Below are positions 1 through 7,327 of a stretch of DNA of 31,073 bases, one piece after another; the stretch's first letter is position 1; every line of letters starts with the position of its first letter. Origin of the DNA: M3007 sp044224705 (GTDB lineage Bacteria > Bacteroidota > Bacteroidia > Chitinophagales > Saprospiraceae); NCBI GenBank assembly GCA_044224705.1, contig JBGAJY010000042.1, positions 1 to 31,073 of the forward strand, written 5' to 3'. Position numbers and translations under genes: made by a program. The notes under the pieces are model-generated. The model searched no databases. It was not told the DNA's origin and worked only from the letters and a program-made list of their open reading frames with translations.

Positions 1-13
1 CACGATCGCGTAT

Positions 14-80
14 AATCGAATCAATCGGTCAATCGAATCAATCGAATCAATCGAAACAATCGAATCAATCGAATCAATCC
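14..80. repeat. 9-bp tandem repeat abutting the stop of the vWA gene
   Basis: About seven head-to-tail copies of a unit reading CAATCGAAT fill this stretch. One copy is shortened to CAATCGGT and one has AAA for AAT at its end. The array finishes three bases before the stop codon (83-85) of the minus-strand vWA gene, so it would form the start of that gene's 3' untranslated region. It may extend beyond the left edge. The unit differs from the 8-bp family at 3201-3352, although both are AT-rich islands in GC-rich DNA. Confidence 0.85.
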
Positions 81-82
81 AT

Positions 83-2218
83 CTATTTCCTCGCCGTAGC
101 CGGCTCCGCCAAACGCCAGCCTTTTTCCACCAAATCTGCAAATTCGGTTCGATAGCCTGTTTTATCGTTTTTGGCTGCCGCCTGGGCGCGTTGGTTCAGT
201 TGTGACCACGAAGCGTTGCCTGTGTATTTGGAGCCGCGCAGGAGCAGGCCGAATTCGGCGACGGTACTGGCCAGCAGGAAATTGTCGCTGGGTGTGGCGT
301 TCACGGTAGCAGGCACCACCACTTCGAGCAGGCGGCTGGGCTGGTTGCCGCGCGGTTGTTTGTAGCGGAATTTGATGGTTAACAGGTCGTTGCCGGTGGC
401 CGCCAGGGGATTGGTAAGGGGCGATAGCTGGTATTTGAGGGGATCAACAGGGGCTGCAAATGGCAAAGGCTCGCCTACTGGCACGATCTCGTATAAGGCC
501 GTGACGCGGTGCCCGGCGCCCAGTTCGCCGGCGTCTTTGGTGTCGTCGTTGAAGTCTTCCTTGGCCAAAAGCCGGTTTTCGTAGCCGATCAGGCGATAGC
601 CGGCGACCTGGGCAGGATTGAATTCGAGTTGCAGTTTGACGTCCTTGGCGATGGCGAACAAGGTGCCGCCGAACTCGCGCACCAGCACCTTTTTCGCTTC
701 GTCGATCTGGTCGATGTACGCGTGGTTGCCATTGCCTTTATCGGCCAGGCTCTGCATTTTACCGTCCTGATAGTTGCCCGTTCCGAAACCCAGCACGGTG
801 AGGAAAACACCGCTTTCACGTTTGTTTTCAATGAGTTTGACCAGTTCGTTCTCGCCGCTCGTACCCACGTTGAAATCGCCGTCGGTGCAGAGGATGACGC
901 GGTTGTTGCCGCCGGGGATCATATTTTTCTGCGCAATGTCGTACGCCAGCTGGATGCCGGCGCCACCTGCGGTGCTGCCGCCGGCCGAGAGCTGGCCGAG
1001 GGCGTTTTTGATGGCCGCTTTTTGGTCGCCGGCAGTGCTGGGCAGCACGACGCCCGCGGCGCCGGCGTACACGACGAGGGCCACGCGGTCCTGCGGCCGC
1101 AGCTGGTCGGTCAGCAGTTCGAGCGATTCGATCACGAGCGGCAGTTTATTGGGCTCGTTCATGCTGCCCGACACGTCGACGAGGAACACCAGGTTGCTGG
1201 CCGGGAGCTGGCCTACGTCCATGGTCTGGCCTTGCAGATTGACGAGCAGCAGCTGGTGCCGGGGCTGCCAGGGGCAGGCGGCCAGTTCGGTATGCACGGC
1301 GAAGGGGTGTCCGTCTTTTGGTGTATCGTATTGATAATCAAAGTAATTGATCATTTCTTCGATGCGCACGGCATCGGCCGGAGGCAGCTGGCCGGCATTG
1401 ATGTAGCGGCGCGTATTGGCATAGGCGGCGGCGTCCACATCGATGGAGAAGGTAGAAAGCGGGGTGCTTTTGGCTTCCAGAAAAGGGTTTTCAACAATGG
1501 CATTGTACTGCTCGGCGGTGTAGTCGGGGACGATAGAATCGCCGTGCGGCAGCGTCACGTTCCCCGATTCGGCCTGTTTGATCAGGCGATCTTCTTCGTC
1601 TTTTACCACGAGGGGCGCTCCCGATACGCGAACTCCGTCGATGTAGTATTGGGTCGCATCCGACCGGGAGCCTTTGACCGCGACTACTCCGCTCGCGGGC
1701 TGGGAAGGCGCGGGCTTGGCGCTGGCTTTCCCGGCGGCTTTTTTTTCCTTTCTACGGACGCCGCTGTGGCCGGAACCGGGATTGGAAGCGCCCCAAACGC
1801 TGTTCGAGGTGAGCGTCATGCCGGAAGAGGTCTGGTCCGCCTGCACCAGGGGGACTTTGTAGTCGACGATAACGACTTCGCTCAGCACGGTGCCTTCGGT
1901 CAGGGTGGCATTGAAGGTATTGGTTTGTCCGGCCAGCACCTGCACACCCGTGGTGCGCACGGTTTCATAGCCGGTGTACGACACTTCGACGTCGTAGGAG
2001 CCTGGGTCCAGCTGGCTGCGGAATTCGCCGTTGTAATCGGTGATGAGGCCCCGAACAAGATCGGCGCCATGCAGGATTTTGACTGTGGCGCCGATCAGGG
2101 CTTCGCCCTTATCGTCCGCAATTTTTCCTTGAAAAATGGTTGTTTCGGGCAAGAAAGGGCTGGTGCGGAAGGCGGCCAGGGCAAAAACCAGGCCGGCCAG
2201 GAGTAGTGTGACTCGCAT
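83..2218 (-). CDS. YfbK-like von Willebrand factor A domain protein with carboxypeptidase-like regulatory domain
   Basis: This 711-residue protein has an N-terminal hydrophobic export signal (about residues 1-20). A carboxypeptidase-regulatory-like beta-sandwich follows (about 27-110), with the usual GKIADDKGEALIGATV opening. A low-complexity Lys/Ala/Pro linker leads to a short box, GSRSDATQYYIDGVRV (183-198), that resembles the plug motif of SusC/TonB receptors. Next come a vWF N-terminal domain (about 230-320), a vWA domain with an intact metal-binding DVSGS motif (D348, S350, S352), and a YfbK-type C-terminal domain (about 525-700). The order from the vWA region onward matches E. coli YfbK. 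Likely role: a surface or periplasmic protein-binding scaffold; the ligand is unknown. It is monocistronic and divergent from the LysE gene. The ATG at 2218 is chosen because the signal sequence follows directly. Confidence 0.9.
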   Translation of the reverse strand: MRVTLLLAGLVFALAAFRTSPFLPETTIFQGKIADDKGEALIGATVKILHGADLVRGLITDYNGEFRSQLDPGSYDVEVSYTGYETVRTTGVQVLAGQTNTFNATLTEGTVLSEVVIVDYKVPLVQADQTSSGMTLTSNSVWGASNPGSGHSGVRRKEKKAAGKASAKPAPSQPASGVVAVKGSRSDATQYYIDGVRVSGAPLVVKDEEDRLIKQAESGNVTLPHGDSIVPDYTAEQYNAIVENPFLEAKSTPLSTFSIDVDAAAYANTRRYINAGQLPPADAVRIEEMINYFDYQYDTPKDGHPFAVHTELAACPWQPRHQLLLVNLQGQTMDVGQLPASNLVFLVDVSGSMNEPNKLPLVIESLELLTDQLRPQDRVALVVYAGAAGVVLPSTAGDQKAAIKNALGQLSAGGSTAGGAGIQLAYDIAQKNMIPGGNNRVILCTDGDFNVGTSGENELVKLIENKRESGVFLTVLGFGTGNYQDGKMQSLADKGNGNHAYIDQIDEAKKVLVREFGGTLFAIAKDVKLQLEFNPAQVAGYRLIGYENRLLAKEDFNDDTKDAGELGAGHRVTALYEIVPVGEPLPFAAPVDPLKYQLSPLTNPLAATGNDLLTIKFRYKQPRGNQPSRLLEVVVPATVNATPSDNFLLASTVAEFGLLLRGSKYTGNASWSQLNQRAQAAAKNDKTGYRTEFADLVEKGWRLAEPATARK

Positions 2219-2376
2219 GGCTGAGATGTTTGTTTGGTGAAAAAAGTCTTGTGAACGGGGATTAGAACAAGGGTGCGCGCGGCTTTTCAGCCGACTGGCA
2301 GGAAGAGGATGAAGCCATTTCCGGAATTACATACGGCACACTGAAAAAATTTGACTTCGGTTAAAAATTCGCATCA

Positions 2377-2384
2377 GACATTTG
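2377..2384 (+). promoter_or_regulatory. candidate -7 box of the LysE-family gene
   Basis: GACATTTG fits the NAnnTTTG form of the Bacteroidota -7 element (consensus TAnnTTTG). A TTTG at 2350-2353 could serve as the -33 element, but the spacing of 23 bases is long. It lies 58 bases before the ATG at 2443. This is a weak call made by eye. Confidence 0.3.
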
Positions 2385-2442
2385 CTCACTCCTTTTTTTG
2401 AAAACACCCTGACGTACCGTCTGTTGTAACACTTCCATCATT

Positions 2443-3117
2443 ATGCTTTATCAAGGCCTTCTTCTCGGGCTGTCGTTCAGTGTGATCACGGGTCCGCTGA
2501 TGTTGTCGATCATCCAGGCCAGTCTCGACCGCGGTTTCCGGGCCGGGATAGCCGTTGCTGCGGGTATTTGGTTCAGCGATGCCCTGTACATCCTGCTGGT
2601 ATGGCGCGGCATTACCGCCATCGAGTGGGTGACGGCTTTTCCCGGGTTCAAATTCTGGTCGGGTCTGGCCGGCGGGGCCATGCTGGTCGGTTTCGGACTG
2701 AACAACCTGCTGTCGTCCAAGAAGCCGCCCGTCTCGGAAGCGCCTTCGCCCGGCGACCGACTGCTCGACGCGCTCGACGGACCCGAAGCCCCCGGCGCGC
2801 CGCCCAACTGGACGCATTGGGGCTATGCCGGATATTGGCTGCGCGGTTTTTTGATCAATACCGTCAATCCGTTCACGGTGTTTTTCTGGATCGGCATCGC
2901 CACCGGCGTAGTGTTGCCCAACCAGTGGACCGGCCAGGACACGCTCTCGTTTTTTGGCGGGATGATGGGTGCGCTGGTCGTGATGGACACCCTGAAAGCC
3001 TACGCCGCCAAGCGGGTGCGCCGTTTTCTGACGGCCGAGCACACGCGCCTGATCCGCCGGATCATCGGGGTGGTGCTCGTGGGATTTGGCATCGTGCTGG
3101 CAGCGCGGGTGTGGTGA
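2443..3117 (+). CDS. LysE-family translocator
   Basis: This 224-residue inner-membrane protein has the LysE/RhtB layout. The N-terminal helix contains the family's GLSFSVITGPLML-type segment with a conserved Gly-Pro, followed by a helix around WFSDALYILLVW. A hydrophilic, Pro/Glu-rich loop (about 95-125) separates the halves, and a second half begins near FLINTVNPFTVFFWIG, the family's conserved Asn-Pro region. Members export amino acids or other small molecules driven by the proton gradient; the substrate cannot be read from the sequence. The start is the ATG at 2443, and no Shine-Dalgarno is visible. It stands alone, divergent from the vWA gene. Seven bases after its stop a long palindrome and an 8-bp repeat array begin. 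Confidence 0.85.
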   Translation: MLYQGLLLGLSFSVITGPLMLSIIQASLDRGFRAGIAVAAGIWFSDALYILLVWRGITAIEWVTAFPGFKFWSGLAGGAMLVGFGLNNLLSSKKPPVSEAPSPGDRLLDALDGPEAPGAPPNWTHWGYAGYWLRGFLINTVNPFTVFFWIGIATGVVLPNQWTGQDTLSFFGGMMGALVVMDTLKAYAAKRVRRFLTAEHTRLIRRIIGVVLVGFGIVLAARVW

Positions 3118-3123
3118 TTTTTT

Positions 3124-3235
3124 TTTGAGGATTTGAAGATTTGAGGATTTGAGGATTTGAATACGCGATCTGGAATATGGCTTGTCAGTATCGCGTATTC
3201 AAATCCTCAAATCCTCAAATCTTCAAATCCTCAAA
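3124..3235. repeat. 46-bp perfect inverted repeat, 20-base loop
   Basis: The left arm 3124-3169 and the right arm 3190-3235 are exact reverse complements around a 20-base spacer (3170-3189). The outer part of each arm consists of the 8-bp repeat (GAGGATTT on the left, AAATCCTC on the right, including one CTTC variant mirrored at the same place). The inner part is a unique ATACGCGAT / ATCGCGTAT pair. Transcribed, it would form a very stable hairpin seven bases after the LysE stop codon. Confidence 0.95.
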
Positions 3236-3352
3236 TCCTCAAATCCTCAAATCTTCAAATCCTCAAATCCTCAAATCCTCAAATCCTCAAATCCTCAAAT
3301 CCTCAAATCTTCAAATCCTCAAATCCTCAAATCCTCAAATCCTCAAATCCTC
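3201..3352. repeat. 19-copy 8-bp tandem repeat (AAATCCTC)
   Basis: Nineteen contiguous units of exactly 8 bases occupy 152 bases. Sixteen read AAATCCTC and three (at 3217, 3249 and 3305) read AAATCTTC. The first four units and the start of the fifth form the right arm of the palindrome at 3124-3235. The same unit recurs four times at 29921-29952 in the opposite orientation. Confidence 0.95.
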
Positions 3353-3412
3353 CTCGTAACGTCACATTTCAGCAAACTGCCGAAAAACGGCGCAGGACTT
3401 GGTTGAAAGCCG

Positions 3413-3420
3413 GACTTTTG
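3413..3420 (+). promoter_or_regulatory. candidate -7 box of the metalloprotease gene
   Basis: GACTTTTG fits NAnnTTTG and would give a leader of roughly 45-50 bases before the ATG at 3474. No clear -33 TTTG stands at the expected distance, so the call rests on the -7 element and position alone. Confidence 0.35.
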
Positions 3421-3473
3421 TGAAGCAACATTCAGCAGATTACATAGCCTGTTTCCATAAACATTTGACCATC

Positions 3474-6400
3474 ATGCGATTAATTCTGACTATCCTCACG
3501 GCAATTGGCTTGTCAGCCCCGGCCATTGCCCAAACGCCCAACAATTTCTGGACGCCCGCGCCGGAATCGGCTGCTACTGCGGTTCCGCAATCGGCATTCC
3601 GCGTGCCGCCGCCTGTGCAGTTCCGGCTGTTCCAGGTGGATTACGCGACTCTGGCCGGCACCCTGGCCACCGCGCCGATGGAATTTACCGATCTCGCCCG
3701 GCAACAGCCCCTGCTGATTACCCTGCCCATGGCCGACGGTAGTTTTCAGACTTTTAAAATAGCGGAATCGCCGGTGATGGCGCCCGAGCTGACGGCGAAA
3801 TACCCGGCTATTCATACCTATGCCGGCAGCGCCGTCAACCATTCGGGCCTGACGGTTCGCCTCGGGGTGGGGTATAAGGGCTTTCACGCCTATGTGTTCA
3901 GCCTGGACGGTCATGTGCAGCTGGTAGAGCCATACGGAGAAGCTTCTGGCAACCTTTACATGACCTATCGCATGGAGGACCAACGCCCCGATCCCGCACT
4001 GGAGAACCGGCGCTGTGGTTTGACTAATTCGGATGTCACCGCCTTTCCGACGACGGTGGCGCCTGTGTCTGCCGAACGCGCCAATGCGCCCGTTACCTTA
4101 AAAAAATACCGTGCGGCGATTTCAGCACAAGCTGAATATTCCCAGTTCCACGGCGGCACCAAACCCCTGGTGCTCAGCGAAATCGTGGATGCCATTGATT
4201 TTATCGTGGCTATTCAGGAGCGCGACTTCGCGATTCGCCTCGAACTTATTCCGAACAATGACACCCTCATCTACCTCGACCCGGCGACCGACCCTTATGA
4301 CGGAGACCTGGTCACCGATTGGTTCGTTCAAAACCCGCAACCGACCAACCTGCGCGTAGGAATTAATAATTACGACATCGGCCACGTTTTTACCCAGGTC
4401 GATCCGCCTAATGGGGTATATGTGGCGGGAATTGCTTCGATTTCCGGGGTTTGTACCCAGATCGATAAAGCCAGAGCCGGCTCTTCGCTGCCCAGCCCGT
4501 CCGGAGCTGGTTTTTACATCATCGCAGCCCACGAGATGGGGCACCAGTTGTCCGGTACGCATACGTTTAACAACTGCGTAGGCGCTGCTGACGCCCGCAC
4601 GGGCAGCACGGCTTACGAACCGGGAGGTGGCGCCACAGTGATGGGTTACCCTTCGGGTGTATGCGCGCCGGAGGCTTACAGCAACCAGGAGAGCCACTAC
4701 CACATTGCGACCATCGAGCAGGTGAATAATTTCGTTGCACAAGGAGCAGGCAGCACCTGCGGGATGAACATCGTAACCGACAACAATCCGCCAACGGTCT
4801 CCATCCCTCTGACCAACGGTTTTTATATTCCTCAGAGCACCCCTTTTGCATTGACAGCCGAGGGTTCTGACCCCGATAACGATGACATCAGCTATTCCTG
4901 GGAGGAATTTGACCTGGGCTCAGAGTGCACCCTGGATTCTCCCATCGGCACGGCGCCCATTTTCCGTTCTTTCCCGCCTGATACCAGTGCGACCCGCCTG
5001 TTTCCGCGCTTTATCAACCTGATCACCAATACTTCCTATGTAGGCGAATACATGCCTGACTATGGCCGGCAACTCAATTTTAAAGTGACCGTGCGCGATA
5101 ATCACCCGGGCGCCGGAGGCATCGCCGTAGATCAGGTACAGTTTAATGTCGCCGCCAATGCCGGCCCTTTCAAAGTTACCTATCCGAATACCTCGGGCAT
5201 CACCTGGCGTGTTGGCGAATACCGTACCGTGACCTGGGACGTGGCCAATACGGACAAGTCACCGGTCAACTGCCCCACCGTCAACATCGTTCTGAGTCTC
5301 AACAGCGGCAAAAGCTTCCCGGTCACCCTGGCCGCCAACGTGCCGAATATCGGCGTCTGCTGCATCCAGGTGCCCGACATCGTGGGCAGCACCCTGCGCC
5401 TGAAAGTCGAAGCGGCCAACAACATTTTCTTCGACCTGGCGAACAGCAACATTACCATTTTGCAGCCGGCACAACCCGGGTTCAACTTCTGCCCGGGCGA
5501 AGTGCTCGTGCAAGCCTGCGCCCCTACGGTCTACACCACCACGCTGAGTACCAGCAGCCAGATGGGCTTCACCGAACCAGTCACGCTCAGTGTCGACGGA
5601 CTGCCTGCGGGCGCTACGGCGACGTTCAGCCCCAACCCCGTGCAACCGGGCAACGCCTCGGTCATGAGCGTCACTTACCCGCTCGGCACCACGGAAGGCG
5701 TTTATTCGGTCGTCATCACCGGCACTTCAGCCAGCCAGACTTTCTCGTCCACCACGACGGTCACGGTGGTCGCCAACGACCTTTCCGGATTCGCCCTGCA
5801 GCAGCCTTTGGATGGCGCTACCAGTGTGGTGCAAACGCCTGTGCTCCGCTGGAGCCCGGCATTCGACGCCCAGAAATACGACGTCCAGGTGGCCAGCAGC
5901 CCTTCGTTTGACGCGGGTACGATCGTAGCCTTTAAGGACGATACCTCCGTGGATACATTCAAAGTGTCGACGGTTTTGGAAAAAGCGCACGTGTACTACT
6001 GGCGCGTCCGGCCGCAAAACGACTGCGGTGAAGCGCCCTGGTCCGAGCCCTACGTGTTCGCCACGCTCGTAGACGCCTGCACGGTGGTTACTGCCAATGA
6101 TTTGCCCATCAACATTTCCTCCAACGGCACCCCGACGGTGGAATCGGTGATCAACATCGGCAGCGGCGGCACCATCAGCGACGTGAACGTGAAAAAAGTC
6201 CAGGGCTTCCACGACTTTTTCCACGACCTGGAAGCACACCTGATCGGCCCCGACGGGACCGACGTGCTGCTGTGGAAAGACAAATGCTCGCAAAGCGTCC
6301 CGGCGTTCAACATCGGCTTCGACGACGCGGCCATCGGCATTTTCCCCTGCCCGCCGCCGAACACGGGCATCGTGTACAACCCCTTCGGCGACCTGTCGGT

Positions 6401-7118
6401 CTTTAACGGAAAAAATGCCACCGGCAACTGGAAACTGCGGGTGAAAGACAATTCGATCAGTTCGGGCGGCCAGATCACCGGTTTTCAACTGGAACTCTGC
6501 TCCAATGCCGCGCTGAACGCCCCGGTGCTGATCAACAACAACCCGATGTCGATCGAAAGCGGCACGAACCTGCCGCTGAGTTCGGGCCTGTTGCTGGCCG
6601 AAGACGCGAACAATCCGGCCGATCAACTCACCTACACGCTGATCACGAAGCCCAGCCAGGGCCGTTTGGAGAACAACTGGTCGGGCGAGTTGCAGCCGGG
6701 GGCCACCTTCACGCAGGCCGATATCAACAACGGCGCGATCCGCTACTTCGAGTACGGCCAACCGAACGATCCGGATCATTTCCGCTTTGCGGTAACGGAC
6801 GGAGAAGGCGGCTTTCTGACGGGCACCTTCGTCATACAGCCGTTTTCAGTGGGCACGCAGGAGCCGGCCGCCGCGCTGGCATTCGATCTGGCGCCCAATC
6901 CGACGAACGCCACGGCCGTGCTGCGCTTCGCCAATGCGCCGCGCAGCGACACCCGGGTGGGCCTGTTCGACGCTTCGGGCCGTCAGTTGCGCAACTGGAC
7001 ACTGGCGCCCGGCGCGGTTTCCCTCACCCTCGATGTGCACGACATGCCGAAAGGGGTGTACGCCGTGACGGTGCAAAACGCCGAAGGGAAAACGGCGCGG
7101 AAACTGGTGGTTCAATAA
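3474..7118 (+). CDS. secreted reprolysin-like (M12B-type) zinc metalloprotease with P-domain and T9SS type A sorting domain
   Basis: The product is about 1214 residues from the ATG at 3474, chosen because a clean signal peptide (about 1-19, ending AIA-Q) follows; an in-frame upstream ATG at 3399 would bury it. Residues about 25-190 resemble a propeptide region. The zinc site is HEMGHQLSGTH (H353, E354, H357, H363), with the Met-turn at M390 in VMGYPSG, so the metzincin core looks intact. Ig-like domains follow to about 765, then an FN3-like domain (about 770-865), a proprotein-convertase P-domain (about 870-1010) and a cadherin/CSPG-like domain (about 1015-1120). The C-terminus, with FDLAPNPTNATAVLRF and ending KLVVQ, is a T9SS type A sorting domain, cleaved during export in known cases. 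Likely role: cell-surface or secreted protein degradation. Monocistronic. Confidence 0.92.
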   Translation: MRLILTILTAIGLSAPAIAQTPNNFWTPAPESAATAVPQSAFRVPPPVQFRLFQVDYATLAGTLATAPMEFTDLARQQPLLITLPMADGSFQTFKIAESPVMAPELTAKYPAIHTYAGSAVNHSGLTVRLGVGYKGFHAYVFSLDGHVQLVEPYGEASGNLYMTYRMEDQRPDPALENRRCGLTNSDVTAFPTTVAPVSAERANAPVTLKKYRAAISAQAEYSQFHGGTKPLVLSEIVDAIDFIVAIQERDFAIRLELIPNNDTLIYLDPATDPYDGDLVTDWFVQNPQPTNLRVGINNYDIGHVFTQVDPPNGVYVAGIASISGVCTQIDKARAGSSLPSPSGAGFYIIAAHEMGHQLSGTHTFNNCVGAADARTGSTAYEPGGGATVMGYPSGVCAPEAYSNQESHYHIATIEQVNNFVAQGAGSTCGMNIVTDNNPPTVSIPLTNGFYIPQSTPFALTAEGSDPDNDDISYSWEEFDLGSECTLDSPIGTAPIFRSFPPDTSATRLFPRFINLITNTSYVGEYMPDYGRQLNFKVTVRDNHPGAGGIAVDQVQFNVAANAGPFKVTYPNTSGITWRVGEYRTVTWDVANTDKSPVNCPTVNIVLSLNSGKSFPVTLAANVPNIGVCCIQVPDIVGSTLRLKVEAANNIFFDLANSNITILQPAQPGFNFCPGEVLVQACAPTVYTTTLSTSSQMGFTEPVTLSVDGLPAGATATFSPNPVQPGNASVMSVTYPLGTTEGVYSVVITGTSASQTFSSTTTVTVVANDLSGFALQQPLDGATSVVQTPVLRWSPAFDAQKYDVQVASSPSFDAGTIVAFKDDTSVDTFKVSTVLEKAHVYYWRVRPQNDCGEAPWSEPYVFATLVDACTVVTANDLPINISSNGTPTVESVINIGSGGTISDVNVKKVQGFHDFFHDLEAHLIGPDGTDVLLWKDKCSQSVPAFNIGFDDAAIGIFPCPPPNTGIVYNPFGDLSVFNGKNATGNWKLRVKDNSISSGGQITGFQLELCSNAALNAPVLINNNPMSIESGTNLPLSSGLLLAEDANNPADQLTYTLITKPSQGRLENNWSGELQPGATFTQADINNGAIRYFEYGQPNDPDHFRFAVTDGEGGFLTGTFVIQPFSVGTQEPAAALAFDLAPNPTNATAVLRFANAPRSDTRVGLFDASGRQLRNWTLAPGAVSLTLDVHDMPKGVYAVTVQNAEGKTARKLVVQ

Positions 7119-7126
7119 AAAAGGGG

Positions 7127-7327
7127 TTTATAAAGTTGATGAGGGTTTATAAGGTTGATAGAAAGGGGAATTGATGCTCTCAACCTTTTTAACCTCCTTT
7201 TCAACTCAATCCGGACCGAAAGCGGTCCTGCGGCTCAAAGCCGTAGGGCCGCTTTCGGTTAATAAAATGCCTGAGAGCATTCATTCCCCTTTTTATAAAC
7301 CTTATCAACCTTATCAACCTTTATCAG
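7127..7327. repeat. three-layer nested palindrome between converging genes
   Basis: Three inverted repeats sit one inside another. The outer layer is a TTTATAAGGTTGAT-type repeat at about 7129-7160, mirrored as ATCAACCTTATAAA-type units at about 7291-7327. The middle layer pairs 7162-7182 with 7272-7292 over 21 bases with two mismatches. The inner layer pairs 7215-7235 with 7239-7259 over 21 bases with a 3-base loop. The right outer arm runs over the stop codon (7314-7316) of the HMG-CoA reductase gene. Confidence 0.85.
7215..7259. terminator. probable bidirectional hairpin between metalloprotease and mvaA
   Basis: A 21-base stem beginning ACCGAAAGCGG and closing CCGCTTTCGGT has a CAA loop and two non-Watson-Crick positions. 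It lies between converging genes and is symmetrical, so it could end transcripts from both sides. The classical U-tract is poor (TTAATAAAA on the plus side), so it may protect mRNA ends rather than terminate. Confidence 0.55.

Larger units (their letters stand above)
3118..3473. other. gene-free stretch between LysE gene and metalloprotease
   Basis: This 356-base stretch holds the 46-bp-arm palindrome (3124-3235), the 8-bp tandem array (3201-3352) and a probable promoter for the metalloprotease gene (3413-3420). Open frames crossing the array exist only because an 8-base unit repeats every 24 bases without a stop, giving an artificial eight-residue repeat. I see no gene here. Confidence 0.8.

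Noticed and set aside
509..2206. 565-codon plus-strand open frame antisense to the vWA gene
   Set aside because: No recognisable motif, and it is fully explained by GC-rich third positions in the vWA gene.
3201..3352. CRISPR array
   Set aside because: Units are 8 bp and contiguous with no spacers, and no cas genes are present.
3157..3423. Open frames with eight-residue repeats (SSNPQILK-like) in all three forward frames
   Set aside because: They are a direct result of an 8-bp tandem repeat, which reads as a 24-base cycle in every frame. The sequence has no start context or domain.
3399..3473. Upstream ATG of the metalloprotease
   Set aside because: It would place 25 polar residues before a clean signal peptide, and the likely promoter box overlaps it.
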